From assembly GCF_036182465.1 (NCBI RefSeq), contig NZ_CP108081.1, positions 2,356,001-2,420,000 of the forward strand: a stretch of 64,000 nt of DNA. Direction: 5' to 3'. The notes under the pieces are model-generated. The model saw only the letters and a program-made list of their open reading frames with translations. It was not told where the DNA came from and ran no database searches. Positions 50,816-59,107 of the stretch are shown in pieces; the first letter of the stretch is position 1, and every line of letters begins with the position of its first letter. Source of the DNA: Streptomyces sp. NBC_00258. GTDB lineage: Bacteria > Actinomycetota > Actinomycetes > Streptomycetales > Streptomycetaceae. The translations under genes were made by a program, and so were the position numbers.

Positions 50816-51742
50816 GTGGGAGCGTACGTGCGGACCTGGCGGAGTTGTCTGGAATCGGCAGGAGCGCACCAGGGCGCTCTGCGTGACGACTACATGAAGG
50901 TCGCGCGGTTCATGCAGCGGCGGGAGCCGGCCGGATTTCTGGCGGTGCGGCTGCTGGTGCCCGCCTCCCATCAGCCTCATGTGCTGGCCGGGTACGCGTT
51001 CGCGTCGTTCACCGACGACGTCTGCGACCGGGGAACGGTCCAGGAACGCACGCGGCACTACGACGCGTGGGCCGAGCAGGTGCGTACGGCACTGAGTACG
51101 GGAACCGCCGCGCATCCCCTGCTGCGGGCGTTCCTGCACACCGCGGCGGAGCGTGAACTGCCGCGCCGCTGGGTCGACTCGTACCTGGAGGGTGCGCGGA
51201 TCGACCTCGACTTCTCCGGGTTCGAGACCGAGGCCGACTACCAGCGGTATGTGGAGCAGCTCACCTGGCCGTTCCTGATGATCACGTCGGGGCTGGCCCA
51301 TCTCGGGGGCGGAAGCGCCGAGTTCGCCGCCTCCTGCCGCCTGTTCGCCGACGCCGCCCAGCGCACGGACATCCTCACCGACCTGTCGGAGGACCTGCGC
51401 GGCGGGCGGCTGTATCTGCCCCTCAGCGATCTGGACCGGCACGGCATCACGCGCGCCGACCTCGAGAAGGGTCGCGACCTGCCCGGAGTCCGTGCGCTGG
51501 TCGCGGCCACCGTCGAGGCTGCGCGCGCCACGCTCCACGAGGCCACCGTGCTCCTGGAGCACTGCTCCGAGGAGCACCGGCGACTGATGCGGTTCATCCT
51601 GGACCTGCACCACCAGCGACTGGCGTCGGTGACGGCCCGCGGTGCCTCGGTGGCCCGTCGTCCGGTACGGGACCGTCCGGTGGCGTGCCTTCGGCTGCTG
51701 GCCGGGCGTCCGGCACGGCGGCCGCTCCGTGCCACCGGATGA
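50816..51742 (+). CDS. Squalene/phytoene synthase-like protein
   Basis: This is a 308-residue all-alpha protein of the trans-isoprenyl diphosphate head-to-head synthase fold. The first Asp-rich motif is FTDDVCD (about 65-71). The second is DILTDLSEDLRGGRLYLPLSDL (about 184-205), matching the NxxxD...RGRxYLP region of the family. The start is a GTG behind AAAAAGGAACC. No partner desaturase, cyclase or hopanoid gene is adjacent, so the product (squalene, phytoene or other) is open. The promoter region is an A+T-rich island (TTTAGTTATAAAAAGG). Confidence 0.8.
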   Translation: MGAYVRTWRSCLESAGAHQGALRDDYMKVARFMQRREPAGFLAVRLLVPASHQPHVLAGYAFASFTDDVCDRGTVQERTRHYDAWAEQVRTALSTGTAAHPLLRAFLHTAAERELPRRWVDSYLEGARIDLDFSGFETEADYQRYVEQLTWPFLMITSGLAHLGGGSAEFAASCRLFADAAQRTDILTDLSEDLRGGRLYLPLSDLDRHGITRADLEKGRDLPGVRALVAATVEAARATLHEATVLLEHCSEEHRRLMRFILDLHHQRLASVTARGASVARRPVRDRPVACLRLLAGRPARRPLRATG

Positions 51743-51783
51743 CGCTGCCGACGTGAGCGGGCGCATTCATTGATCCCGCCGGG

Positions 51784-52599
51784 CTAGCCGCTGATGCCCG
51801 TGTACGTGGTCCTGCCCCACTGGACGGTGCTGGTGACGGACAGCCCGTACGGCATCAGGCGTTCGCTCAGCCGGAGCATGCGCGCCTGCAGGGCCCGCCG
51901 GCTCATCGGGGCGCGGGCCGTACCCAGCAGCAGACACAGGTCATGGCAGCACCACGGGCGGGCGGACGACAGCAGGACGTCGAGGAGTATCCCCTGGGAC
52001 AACTGCCGGGGCCGCGTGACCTGTTGCGGCAGGGAGCGCATGTGGCGGACCCGGGGCGGAGCCGACGCGCCGAGCCAGCGCCGTTCGGCGGCCAGTCGGC
52101 CGGCGAGTTCGAGCGGCGGCATGGCGCGGGGCAGCACGTTGGCGGCTCCTGCCCGCAGCAGTTCGACGGAGTCGATGTGGCCCGGGGTCAGCACGACGAC
52201 GGAGGAGAGGGCACTGAGCACCTGAACGCGCTGCGCGAGGTCGTCCGTCGCCGCCCCTTCCGGGACGTCCAGCAGACTCAGCGCATCCGGCTCCCGCAGC
52301 AGCGACCGGTAGGCCGTTCCGGAGCCCCACGGATGGAGGAGAGCAGGCAGGACCTGGTAACTGCGCAAGTTGCGCAACAGCCTTGCCGTCCCCTCGCGCC
52401 GTAAGGAGACAACGACGTCGACCGGATAGGCGGATGGCCGGCCGGTCGACGTGGAGTCGGCGGACGGGTGGGCGAGTTCCCCTGTCGACGGCGAAGAGGC
52501 CGGGTACGGATGTCGGATGGGCACGGCCCGGAATTCTCGGCGGGCCGGAATCTCGGCAACAGCCGTATTCGTGGTCAATGACTGCTCACAACTGTCCAT
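51784..52599 (-). CDS. Receiver-like / winged-helix regulator coupled to a STAND ATPase
   Basis: This is a 271-residue protein. A disordered Ser/Pro/Thr-rich head (1 to about 58) precedes a receiver-like alpha/beta fold (DVVVSLRREGTARLLRNL, VLSALSSVVVLTPGHIDSVELLRAGAANVLPRAMPPLELAGRL). That fold lacks the usual acidic pocket and phospho-Asp. A C-terminal winged-helix-like region follows (LLLGTARAPMSRRALQARMLRLSERLMPYGLSV). It resembles an atypical response regulator that does not use phosphorylation. The ATG at 52599 shares its A with the TGA of the ATPase gene (TGATG), so the pair is translationally coupled and probably functions together. Confidence 0.65.
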   Translation of the reverse strand: MDSCEQSLTTNTAVAEIPARREFRAVPIRHPYPASSPSTGELAHPSADSTSTGRPSAYPVDVVVSLRREGTARLLRNLRSYQVLPALLHPWGSGTAYRSLLREPDALSLLDVPEGAATDDLAQRVQVLSALSSVVVLTPGHIDSVELLRAGAANVLPRAMPPLELAGRLAAERRWLGASAPPRVRHMRSLPQQVTRPRQLSQGILLDVLLSSARPWCCHDLCLLLGTARAPMSRRALQARMLRLSERLMPYGLSVTSTVQWGRTTYTGISG

Positions 52600-54758
52600 C
52601 AACCCGGGCCCGGGCCGTCGAGTGACTGCCCGTCCCGCTGGTCCGCCGACAGGTCCCGGCCGACGGGCACCATCGGTTGTCCGCTCAGTTCATGACTCCA
52701 CAGCACATCGCTTATGCGCTTCACCGCGGCCGTCAGATGCCGCCTGTAGGTGCTGAAGGACATCCCGAGGCGTCTGGCCACCGCCTCCTGGGTGGGCGCG
52801 GCCTTGCTGTAGGTGGTCGTCACGACGCGGTGTCGTTTCTCCCCGCCGCGCTCTTCGAGAACGGTGTCGATGGCGCACAGCAGGACGTCATGGAGGCTCT
52901 GGCCGTGCGCCGCGACCAGACGACTGCGACTGAGGGGGCTGGCCGCCAACTCGTTGGGCCACCACAGCGCGCGCAGGGCGTCCCGTACCGCGGTGTCGAA
53001 CTCCCGCCGGGACAGCACGACGTGGTCCGTCCCTTCCCGCGCGGTTCCGTCCGAGGCCGAGGGCGCCGACTCGCCGGTGGCGTCAACGAGATGGGTGCCG
53101 GTGCCGACATCTATGCCGGCGCCGGCCAGCAGGGCTTTGTTCTTCTCCACCATCCAGGCCAGGGCGGGCCGGGTACGCCAGTCGTGGGCGAACAGACGGT
53201 ATCGGTGGTCGCCGACCACGGGTCCGGCGTCGGTCGGCAGCATGTCGCTGCGTTCGAGGTAGTCGTCCCAGAAGCCGTCGTCCCGCATCACGACGAACGA
53301 CCACGCGAGATCGTCGGACCGGACGATCTCCCCGATCACGCGCCACTGGATCAGGTTCATGGCGGCCGAAGGCCGCTGGTACGCCTGCGGGTTCACATGA
53401 AAACGCGCGACGGCCACGCGCTCCCCCGCTCGCAACGGCCCGGCCGTACGTACATGGGCCCAGGCGGCGGCCACCACCGGATCGACTTCCTCCCCCTCCG
53501 GCTCGGCGAGTCGCAGCCAGGCGGAGAGGGCAACGATGTCATCGGTGCCGGTCGACCGGTAGACGACGAACGCTTCGGGCTGCCTGTCCAGCCAGAACCG
53601 GGCCAGCGCTGCGGATTCGGGGCCCTCCGCCTCGTGGACCAGTTCCACCACGCGTTTCTCGTCGGCGGGAGTGCATGGGAGTTCCCGCACCAGGCCGCTG
53701 GACTGCCACTCGAAGGCCTTTGCGAGATGGCCGAGGGTCCGGTGCAGGTACACCAGCGCCTGCATCGCCGGGAGCATCTGGGCGGGGGACGCCTCCCGGA
53801 CGCGGCCGAGCAGATACTCGTACATCCGCCGGCGCAGGGCGGCGAATCCGTCCGGGTCGCGCCAGCGCAGGTCGGCCGCCAGTACCTCGCGCACCACGTC
53901 GTGCGGGAAGAGCCCGGCCGCGGTGGATTCGATGAAGGGCTGGGTGCGCAGCCAGGCGAAGAGTTCGGGGGCGCGCTCGCCCATCATCGCCCGCAGGAGG
54001 GCCTCGGAGGTGACGTCGGCCTGGGCGCAGACCTCCAGCGCGGTGCGGTGCGCCGGGCTCGGCGGATCGCCCACGAGTCGCGGCAGCAGGGTCGCGATCA
54101 CGTCCCGGCCGGGTGCCCAGTCGGCCGCCCGAGCCGTACCGTCCGCGTCCTGCCGCACGACGACCGCCGCGGCCAGGGACAGGGCCAGCGGATTGCCGCC
54201 GGTGAAGGACAGCAGCGCGTGGTGTGCCCCGTTCGGGACGCCGCGTACCCGCAGGAAGGTGGCGGCGTCGCCCCGGGCAAGGTTCCGCAGCGGTACGACG
54301 TGCATCAGGTCGGCCCATCCCGGGTCGGCGACCCAGCGCGGATCGGGGGCCGAGCGCCCGGCGACCACCGCGACCGTGCCCAGCGGCAGCCGCGGCAGGA
54401 AGTGCTCCCACAACCAGTGCTCCAGGCCCTGGCAGTGCTCGAAGGCATCGACCAGGAGCACCGACCCCGGCTCGCCGATCGCCTTTCCCGCGGCCTGCTC
54501 GAAGTCGTCGGGCGTTGCCGGAACCGTACGGCCGTCGACCTCGACCACCAGCCGTCCTGCCTCCCGTGCCTCCAGCGCGAACCGCCTGAGCAGCGTGGAC
54601 TTGCCGATTCCGCCGGGCCCGTGCAGATACAGCACCGGCGAACCGTGGGGGTCCCCGGCCAGCGCGGACCGGAACATCGCCCGTTCCGCCGCCCGCCCGA
54701 CGAACGCCCGGTCCCGCGCCGCGACCACGAGGTCGCCTAACGAGCCGCCGTCCCCCAT
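52599..54758 (-). CDS. STAND-like ATPase regulator with C-terminal HTH
   Basis: This is a 719-residue protein. Walker A GPGGIGKST is at about residues 47-55, and Walker B-like SVLLVDAFEHC and a sensor-like TVAVVAGRSAP follow. The NB-ARC/AAA core carries SFTGGNPLALSLAAA, the GxP motif of STAND ATPases. A long helical middle (to about 560) precedes a C-terminal region with TQEAVARRLGMSFSTYRRHLTAAVKRI, a sigma-region-4-like HTH. It is probably a large transcriptional regulator activated by ligand and ATP. The ATG at 54758 is chosen; a GTG 16 codons earlier is possible. It is the first gene of a two-gene operon. Confidence 0.78.
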   Translation of the reverse strand: MGDGGSLGDLVVAARDRAFVGRAAERAMFRSALAGDPHGSPVLYLHGPGGIGKSTLLRRFALEAREAGRLVVEVDGRTVPATPDDFEQAAGKAIGEPGSVLLVDAFEHCQGLEHWLWEHFLPRLPLGTVAVVAGRSAPDPRWVADPGWADLMHVVPLRNLARGDAATFLRVRGVPNGAHHALLSFTGGNPLALSLAAAVVVRQDADGTARAADWAPGRDVIATLLPRLVGDPPSPAHRTALEVCAQADVTSEALLRAMMGERAPELFAWLRTQPFIESTAAGLFPHDVVREVLAADLRWRDPDGFAALRRRMYEYLLGRVREASPAQMLPAMQALVYLHRTLGHLAKAFEWQSSGLVRELPCTPADEKRVVELVHEAEGPESAALARFWLDRQPEAFVVYRSTGTDDIVALSAWLRLAEPEGEEVDPVVAAAWAHVRTAGPLRAGERVAVARFHVNPQAYQRPSAAMNLIQWRVIGEIVRSDDLAWSFVVMRDDGFWDDYLERSDMLPTDAGPVVGDHRYRLFAHDWRTRPALAWMVEKNKALLAGAGIDVGTGTHLVDATGESAPSASDGTAREGTDHVVLSRREFDTAVRDALRALWWPNELAASPLSRSRLVAAHGQSLHDVLLCAIDTVLEERGGEKRHRVVTTTYSKAAPTQEAVARRLGMSFSTYRRHLTAAVKRISDVLWSHELSGQPMVPVGRDLSADQRDGQSLDGPGPG

Positions 54759-54887
54759 GTCCCTGAGCCCCTCATGAACCGAACCGAATCTCTCATGACC
54801 GATCACATTACGTCGTTCGGCTCAAAGCAGTTGAAGGTTGGGACGCGCGTCGCGGGGACTTTGGTTCGCGGCCGGAGGCGGGCCGGT

Positions 54888-55961
54888 TCAGCCGCGAGTG
54901 GCGACCGTGGCACCGCCGAAGACCAGGCCCTTGGCGAGGGGCCGTTGCATGAACGACGCCGGGAAGATCGGCTCGGGCGAGCTGGCCGCGTCCAGCCGCT
55001 GAAGGTGCTCCTCCGCCAGGACCACATCGAGAGCGGCGATGTTCTTCTCGGCCTGGGCGAGCGTACGGGCCCCGATGACGGGCGCGGTCACCGAGGGGTG
55101 GGCGAGCGTCCAGGCGAGCGCCACCTGCGCCGGCTCGGCGTGCAGTTCGGCGGCCACCTCACGCACCACGTCGGCGATCGCGAGCGTGCGTTCCGTCAGA
55201 TTGCCGGACGCTTCGATGACCCCCTTGCGGGAACCGGCCGCGGCGCCCTGCCCGTTGCCGTCGGCCAGATCGTCCCGGCCGTACTTGCCGGTCAACACGC
55301 CGCCGCCGAGCGCCGACCACGGGACCACGCCCATCCCCTTGTTCGCGGCCAGAGGCATCAGCTCGTGCTCGACCGTGCGCTGGATGAGGCTGTACTCGAT
55401 CTGGAGGGCGACGAAGGGCGACCAGTTCAACAGGTCGGCCGTCGTCTGCATTTCGGCGATGCGCCAGGCCGGCGTGTTGCAGATGCCGACGTAGACGACC
55501 TTCCCGCCGGTGACGAGGTCGTCCAGTCCGCGCATGACCTCCTGGGCGGACGTGGTGAAGTCCCAGCCGTGCAGATAGAGGAGGTCGATGCGGTCCGTGT
55601 CCAACTGGCGCAGGCTGGTCTCCACCGACCGGATCATGTTGAGCCTGTGGTTGCCGCCGGAGTTGGGGTTGCCCGGCTCACGCGCCATCGTGAACTTGGT
55701 GCCGACCACGACGCGTTCGCGGCGGCCCTTGAGGAAGTGGCCCAGCAGGCGTTCCGCCGCGCCGTCGGTGTAGTTGACGGAGGTGTCGACGAAGTTGCCA
55801 CCACGGTCGAGGTAGAGGTCGAAGATCCTGGCCGCTTCGTCGGGGCCGGCTCCCCAGCCCCACTCCTCACCGAAGGTCATGGTTCCCAGCGCGAGGGGCG
55901 AGACGCGCAGCCCGGAACGGCCGAGAAGGCGATAGTCGTCGAGGGACGATGTATGAGGCAT
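54888..55961 (-). CDS. Aldo/keto reductase
   Basis: This is a 357-residue (alpha/beta)8 NADPH-dependent reductase. The start LGRSGLRVSPLALGTMTFG is typical. The catalytic tetrad residues lie in FVDTSVNYTDG (Asp, Tyr), VVVGTKFTM (Lys) and LLYLHGWD (His). The cofactor end carries VIGARTLAQAEKNIAAL. The substrate is an unknown aldehyde or ketone. The ATG at 55961 has AGGAGA 7 nt upstream. It is downstream of the SDR at 56039-56890 on the same strand, with a triple 25-bp repeat in the gap, so a common transcript is likely. Confidence 0.88.
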   Translation of the reverse strand: MPHTSSLDDYRLLGRSGLRVSPLALGTMTFGEEWGWGAGPDEAARIFDLYLDRGGNFVDTSVNYTDGAAERLLGHFLKGRRERVVVGTKFTMAREPGNPNSGGNHRLNMIRSVETSLRQLDTDRIDLLYLHGWDFTTSAQEVMRGLDDLVTGGKVVYVGICNTPAWRIAEMQTTADLLNWSPFVALQIEYSLIQRTVEHELMPLAANKGMGVVPWSALGGGVLTGKYGRDDLADGNGQGAAAGSRKGVIEASGNLTERTLAIADVVREVAAELHAEPAQVALAWTLAHPSVTAPVIGARTLAQAEKNIAALDVVLAEEHLQRLDAASSPEPIFPASFMQRPLAKGLVFGGATVATRG

Positions 55962-55977
55962 GTCGGGTCTCCTGGTG

Positions 55978-56052
55978 TGTGGATCGAGCCAGTCGTTCGG
56001 CCTGTGCATCGAGTCGGTCGTTCGGTCTGTGGATCGGGTCAGTCGTTGTCGG
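55978..56052. repeat. Three tandem 25-bp repeats
   Basis: Copies at 55978-56002, 56003-56027 and 56028-56052 share TGTGGATCGAGTCAGTCGTT with a few substitutions. They fill the gap between the SDR stop and the aldo/keto reductase start, and the third copy covers the SDR stop codon. Confidence 0.8.
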
Positions 56053-56890
56053 GGTAGTCGGCGCTGAGCGTCACGTCGCGCCACGTGGTGAAGGTGGTCC
56101 GCAGGGCGTCGAGCCTGGCCAGCGCCACGTCGAGGGCGACCTTGCCCAGGAGCAGTCGCAGCGGCGGGTCCTCCGCGCCGACGGCGGCGATGATCGCGGC
56201 GGCGGCGCGCTCGGGGTCCCCCGGCTGGTGGCCGTACGTCTCCAAGGTGCTCCTGCGCCGGGCTCCCGCGGTCGCCGCGTAGTCCTCGATGCGGGTCGCG
56301 GACTGACGCATGGACGGGCCGGACCAGTTGGTGCGGAAGGCTCCGGGTTCGACGATGGTGACGTTGACACCCAGCGGCGCGACCTCGGCCGCGAGCGATT
56401 CGGAGAGGCCTTCGACGGCGAACTTCGTGGCGTGGTAGTAGCCGGTGGCCCCGAAGGCGGCGAGGCCGCCGAGGGACGAGATGTTGACGATGTGACCGCT
56501 GCGCCGCGCGCGCATGCCCGGCAGCACGGCCCTGGTGACGTCCACGAGACCGAAGACGTTGGTGTCGAAGAGGGCACGGATCTCGTGGTCCTCGCCCTCT
56601 TCGAGAGCGGCCAGATATCCGTATCCGGCGTTGTTGACCAGCACGTCGACGGGGCCGAGCGCCGCGGTCCCCGCCTTGACGACAGCGTCGATCCGGTCGC
56701 TGTCGGTCACGTCCAGGGCAAGTGCCACGGCCCGGTCCTCGTGACCGGAGACGATGTCCGCGACCGTTCCCGGGTCGCGGGCGGTGACCACGGCCTTCCA
56801 CCCGCGGTCGAGCACGGCGGTGGCCAGGGCGCGGCCCAGACCTGTTGAGCAGCCTGTGATGAACCAGACGGGTACGGCGTTGGTTGACAT
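56039..56890 (-). CDS. Short-chain dehydrogenase/reductase
   Basis: This is a 283-residue classical SDR. The motifs are TGCSTGLG (cofactor), NNAGYG, a catalytic Ser in NISSLGG, and YHATK (Tyr/Lys). The specific start WFITGCSTGLGRALA and the EPGAFRTNW element place it among the SDR oxidoreductases common beside MmyB-like regulators. The substrate is unknown. It follows the MmyB-like gene at 57065 with a 174-nt gap. A perfect 14-bp palindrome spans its start codon. Confidence 0.87.
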   Translation of the reverse strand: MSTNAVPVWFITGCSTGLGRALATAVLDRGWKAVVTARDPGTVADIVSGHEDRAVALALDVTDSDRIDAVVKAGTAALGPVDVLVNNAGYGYLAALEEGEDHEIRALFDTNVFGLVDVTRAVLPGMRARRSGHIVNISSLGGLAAFGATGYYHATKFAVEGLSESLAAEVAPLGVNVTIVEPGAFRTNWSGPSMRQSATRIEDYAATAGARRRSTLETYGHQPGDPERAAAAIIAAVGAEDPPLRLLLGKVALDVALARLDALRTTFTTWRDVTLSADYPDND

Positions 56891-56900
56891 GTCGACATGT
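56887..56900. promoter_or_regulatory. Perfect palindrome over the SDR start codon
   Basis: ACATGTCGACATGT is a perfect 14-bp palindrome that contains the SDR ATG (56890-56888). Its location suits an operator or a translational hairpin. Confidence 0.5.
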
Positions 56901-57064
56901 TCCTTCGTGGATACCGTTGTTCGGGCACGGCGAGCAGAGCGCTCTACGGCGCGCTCGGGGAAAGGAGATATGGGGAGAGGGGAAGGCCGGGAGGTGAGGT
57001 AGGCGCTGGGCCGGGGCCGTTCAGCGACGGCAGCGGGCAGAGCGGTCCCTGGCCTCCGAAGCCG

Positions 57065-57937
57065 CTACCGCCTCCGGGGCCCCTGGCTCTTCTGGGCCTT
57101 CTCGGCCTTCTGGGTCTCCGTGGCGGTCAGGCTGCCCAGCAGGGAGAGCGCGTGCTCGGAGGAGCTGCCGGGTTCGGCCTGGTAGACGACCAGTTGCTGT
57201 CCTGGCGCGCTGTTGACGGTCAACGACTCGTATTCCAGGGTGAGTTCGCCGACGACGGGGTGGTGGAAACGCTTCGTCTCGTGCCTCTTCTGGCGGATGT
57301 CGTGGCGCGCCCACAACCTGCGGAAGACGGCGCTCTTGAGCGACAGTTCGCCCACCACCTCGATCAGTTGGGGATCGTCGTGGTCCGCCCCCGCCGCCTC
57401 GCGCAGCCCGGCCACCGTGTTGACGGCGACCCGGTCCCAGTCGGGATAGAAGTCCCGGGCGTCGGGGTCGAGGAAGACCAGCCGCATCAGATCCCCGCTG
57501 TAGGTGTGCCCGGCGAACAGGGCCTCGCCGAGCAGGTTGTGGGCCCGTACCTTCATGCAGCGGTCCAGGATCACGGCCGGGGTGTTCGGCCAGTTGTCCA
57601 GCATCCGCAGCAGGCCCGTGCCGAGCCGAGGCGCGCGCGTCCTCCGCCGTTCCCTGGCGGGCAACGGCCGTGCCAGCTGGTGCAGATGGGCGATCGCGTC
57701 GTCGTCCAGCGTCAGCGCACCGGCCAGGGCGTCGAGCACCTGCGCGGAGGGGTTCCGCTCACGCCCCTGTTCGAGACGTACGTAGTAGTCGGTGCTGAGC
57801 CCGGCCAGCATCGCGACCTCCTCCCGGCGCAGGCCCGGAACCCGGCGCCGGTCGCCGGCAGGCATGCCCAGGTCCTCGGGCCGCACCAGTCCGCGGCGGG
57901 CTCGGAGGAACTGTCCCAGGAGGTTGTCGCTGTCCAT
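57065..57937 (-). CDS. MmyB-like XRE-family transcriptional regulator
   Basis: This is a 290-residue regulator. The N-terminal Cro/XRE HTH contains RRVPGLRREEVAMLAGLSTDYYVRLEQGRERNPS (about residues 31-64). The C-terminal about 190 residues are the MmyB-like PAS-type ligand domain (VILDRCMKVRAHNLLGEALFAG, DFYPDWDRVAVNTVAGLR, GELTLEYESLTV). Such proteins are known to bind fatty-acid-like ligands and are typically linked to SDR genes in actinomycetes. A short Ala/Lys/Gln tail ends the protein. The ATG at 57937 fits the family start. GTGGC-CCT-GCCAC upstream may be its operator. Confidence 0.9.
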   Translation of the reverse strand: MDSDNLLGQFLRARRGLVRPEDLGMPAGDRRRVPGLRREEVAMLAGLSTDYYVRLEQGRERNPSAQVLDALAGALTLDDDAIAHLHQLARPLPARERRRTRAPRLGTGLLRMLDNWPNTPAVILDRCMKVRAHNLLGEALFAGHTYSGDLMRLVFLDPDARDFYPDWDRVAVNTVAGLREAAGADHDDPQLIEVVGELSLKSAVFRRLWARHDIRQKRHETKRFHHPVVGELTLEYESLTVNSAPGQQLVVYQAEPGSSSEHALSLLGSLTATETQKAEKAQKSQGPRRR

Positions 57938-57970
57938 GACTCGACCGTAGCCCCGTGGCGACGGCACAAG

Positions 57971-57983
57971 GTGGCCCTGCCAC
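57971..57983 (-). promoter_or_regulatory. Operator candidate for the MmyB-like regulator
   Basis: GTGGC-CCT-GCCAC is a perfect 5-bp-arm inverted repeat 34 nt upstream of the regulator start, in the promoter position expected for auto-regulation. Confidence 0.45.
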
Positions 57984-58029
57984 TCCTAGGCTCCCGGGCC
58001 CCGCACAGGCGGCCTCTCCCTCCTGGAGG

Positions 58030-58920
58030 TCATCCGCCGAGCCAGGGCTGATCCGTCGGGTCCTGTGCCGTGTGCTCGCGGTCCGTCATGTCCTGGGTGC
58101 CGATGACGGACAGGAGCCGCAGTTGCTCGGCGGCCCGGCTGCCGGGCGGTGCCGTGAACCAGAGGAGGCGCTGACGGCCGTCCTCGCTGAAGAGACTGAG
58201 ACATTCGACCTCGATGACGCCCAGGCCGGGGTGGACGATGCGTTTGTGGTCGTTCCTGCGCAGGCCCACGTCGTGGGTGTCCCACAACTCGGTGAACTCC
58301 GTACTGCGTCGGCGCAGTTCGCGGATCATCCGGGTCACCTCGGCATCGCGGCCCCGTCGGGCGGCGACCACCTGGAGGTCCGCCACGAAGGCCCGGGACT
58401 GGCGGGGATGGTCCGGGGCCGGGTAGATGGAGCGTGCCGCGGGGTCGGTGAACCAGCGGTGGACGAAGCTGGCCGCCGGTCCGCGGACGGCCGGCGGGCG
58501 GCCGATCAGGGCGGCGGCCGCCTCGTTCTGGACGAGCGTCTCGTGGAGGTCGGTGATGACCTGCGCGGGCGTACCGGTGAGCTGGTCGAGGAGCCGGAGC
58601 AGGGCCGGCTGGACGTGGGCGGCGGGGCCGTGCGCGGCCGGGGGTACTCGTCGGTCCGCGAGGTGGTAGAGGTGGTCGCGCTCATCGCCGGCCAGCCGCA
58701 GAGCGCGGGCGAGAGCGGTCAGCGTCTGCTCCGAGGGCTGGGCGCCGCGCCCCTGCTCCAGTTCGGTGTAGTAGTCCGCGGACAGGCCGGCCAGCTGGGC
58801 GACCTCCTCCCGGCGCAGCCCCGGAACGCGCCGCCGGGGACCGACCGGCAGCCCCACGTCACCCGGCTTCACACGGTCGCGCCGGGACCTCAGGAATGCC
58901 GCCAGTTCGGGAAAGGTCAC
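58030..58920 (-). CDS. MmyB-like XRE-family transcriptional regulator (second copy)
   Basis: This is a 296-residue paralogue of the gene at 57065, with the same HTH (RRVPGLRREEVAQLAGLSADYYTELEQGRG) and MmyB-like ligand domain (VITDLHETLVQNEAAAALIG, HPGLGVIEVECLSLF). The start is a GTG at 58920. It is divergent from the SDR at 59108, the arrangement described for MmyB-type regulators and their target dehydrogenases. The two regulators are divergent in sequence, so each probably has its own ligand and target. Confidence 0.9.
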   Translation of the reverse strand: MTFPELAAFLRSRRDRVKPGDVGLPVGPRRRVPGLRREEVAQLAGLSADYYTELEQGRGAQPSEQTLTALARALRLAGDERDHLYHLADRRVPPAAHGPAAHVQPALLRLLDQLTGTPAQVITDLHETLVQNEAAAALIGRPPAVRGPAASFVHRWFTDPAARSIYPAPDHPRQSRAFVADLQVVAARRGRDAEVTRMIRELRRRSTEFTELWDTHDVGLRRNDHKRIVHPGLGVIEVECLSLFSEDGRQRLLWFTAPPGSRAAEQLRLLSVIGTQDMTDREHTAQDPTDQPWLGG

Positions 58921-58952
58921 CCCGCCATCCTCACTCGCGCGCGTGTCCGGAG

Positions 58953-58989
58953 CCAGGGGATGCCAACCCCAGGGTGGAGACAGCCCTGG
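58953..58989. promoter_or_regulatory. CCAGGG repeats in the MmyB/SDR divergent promoter
   Basis: CCAGGG occurs at 58953-58958 and 58969-58974 and in inverse (CCCTGG) at 58984-58989. It is a candidate binding region for the divergent MmyB-like regulator. Confidence 0.45.
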
Positions 58990-59107
58990 TTAACGCGGGA
59001 AGGGCCGCCGATGGTGGATCTCAGGGGCGCCGCGCAGAGAAGTCTCGGAGCAGCGCTCACCGACATCGCAGACACCGCGGATACCGCAGCGAGGAGCCAT
59101 CAGCATC

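Noticed and set aside
55978..56052. CRISPR-like array.
   Set aside because: The repeats abut directly with no spacers, are imperfect, and no cas genes are present.
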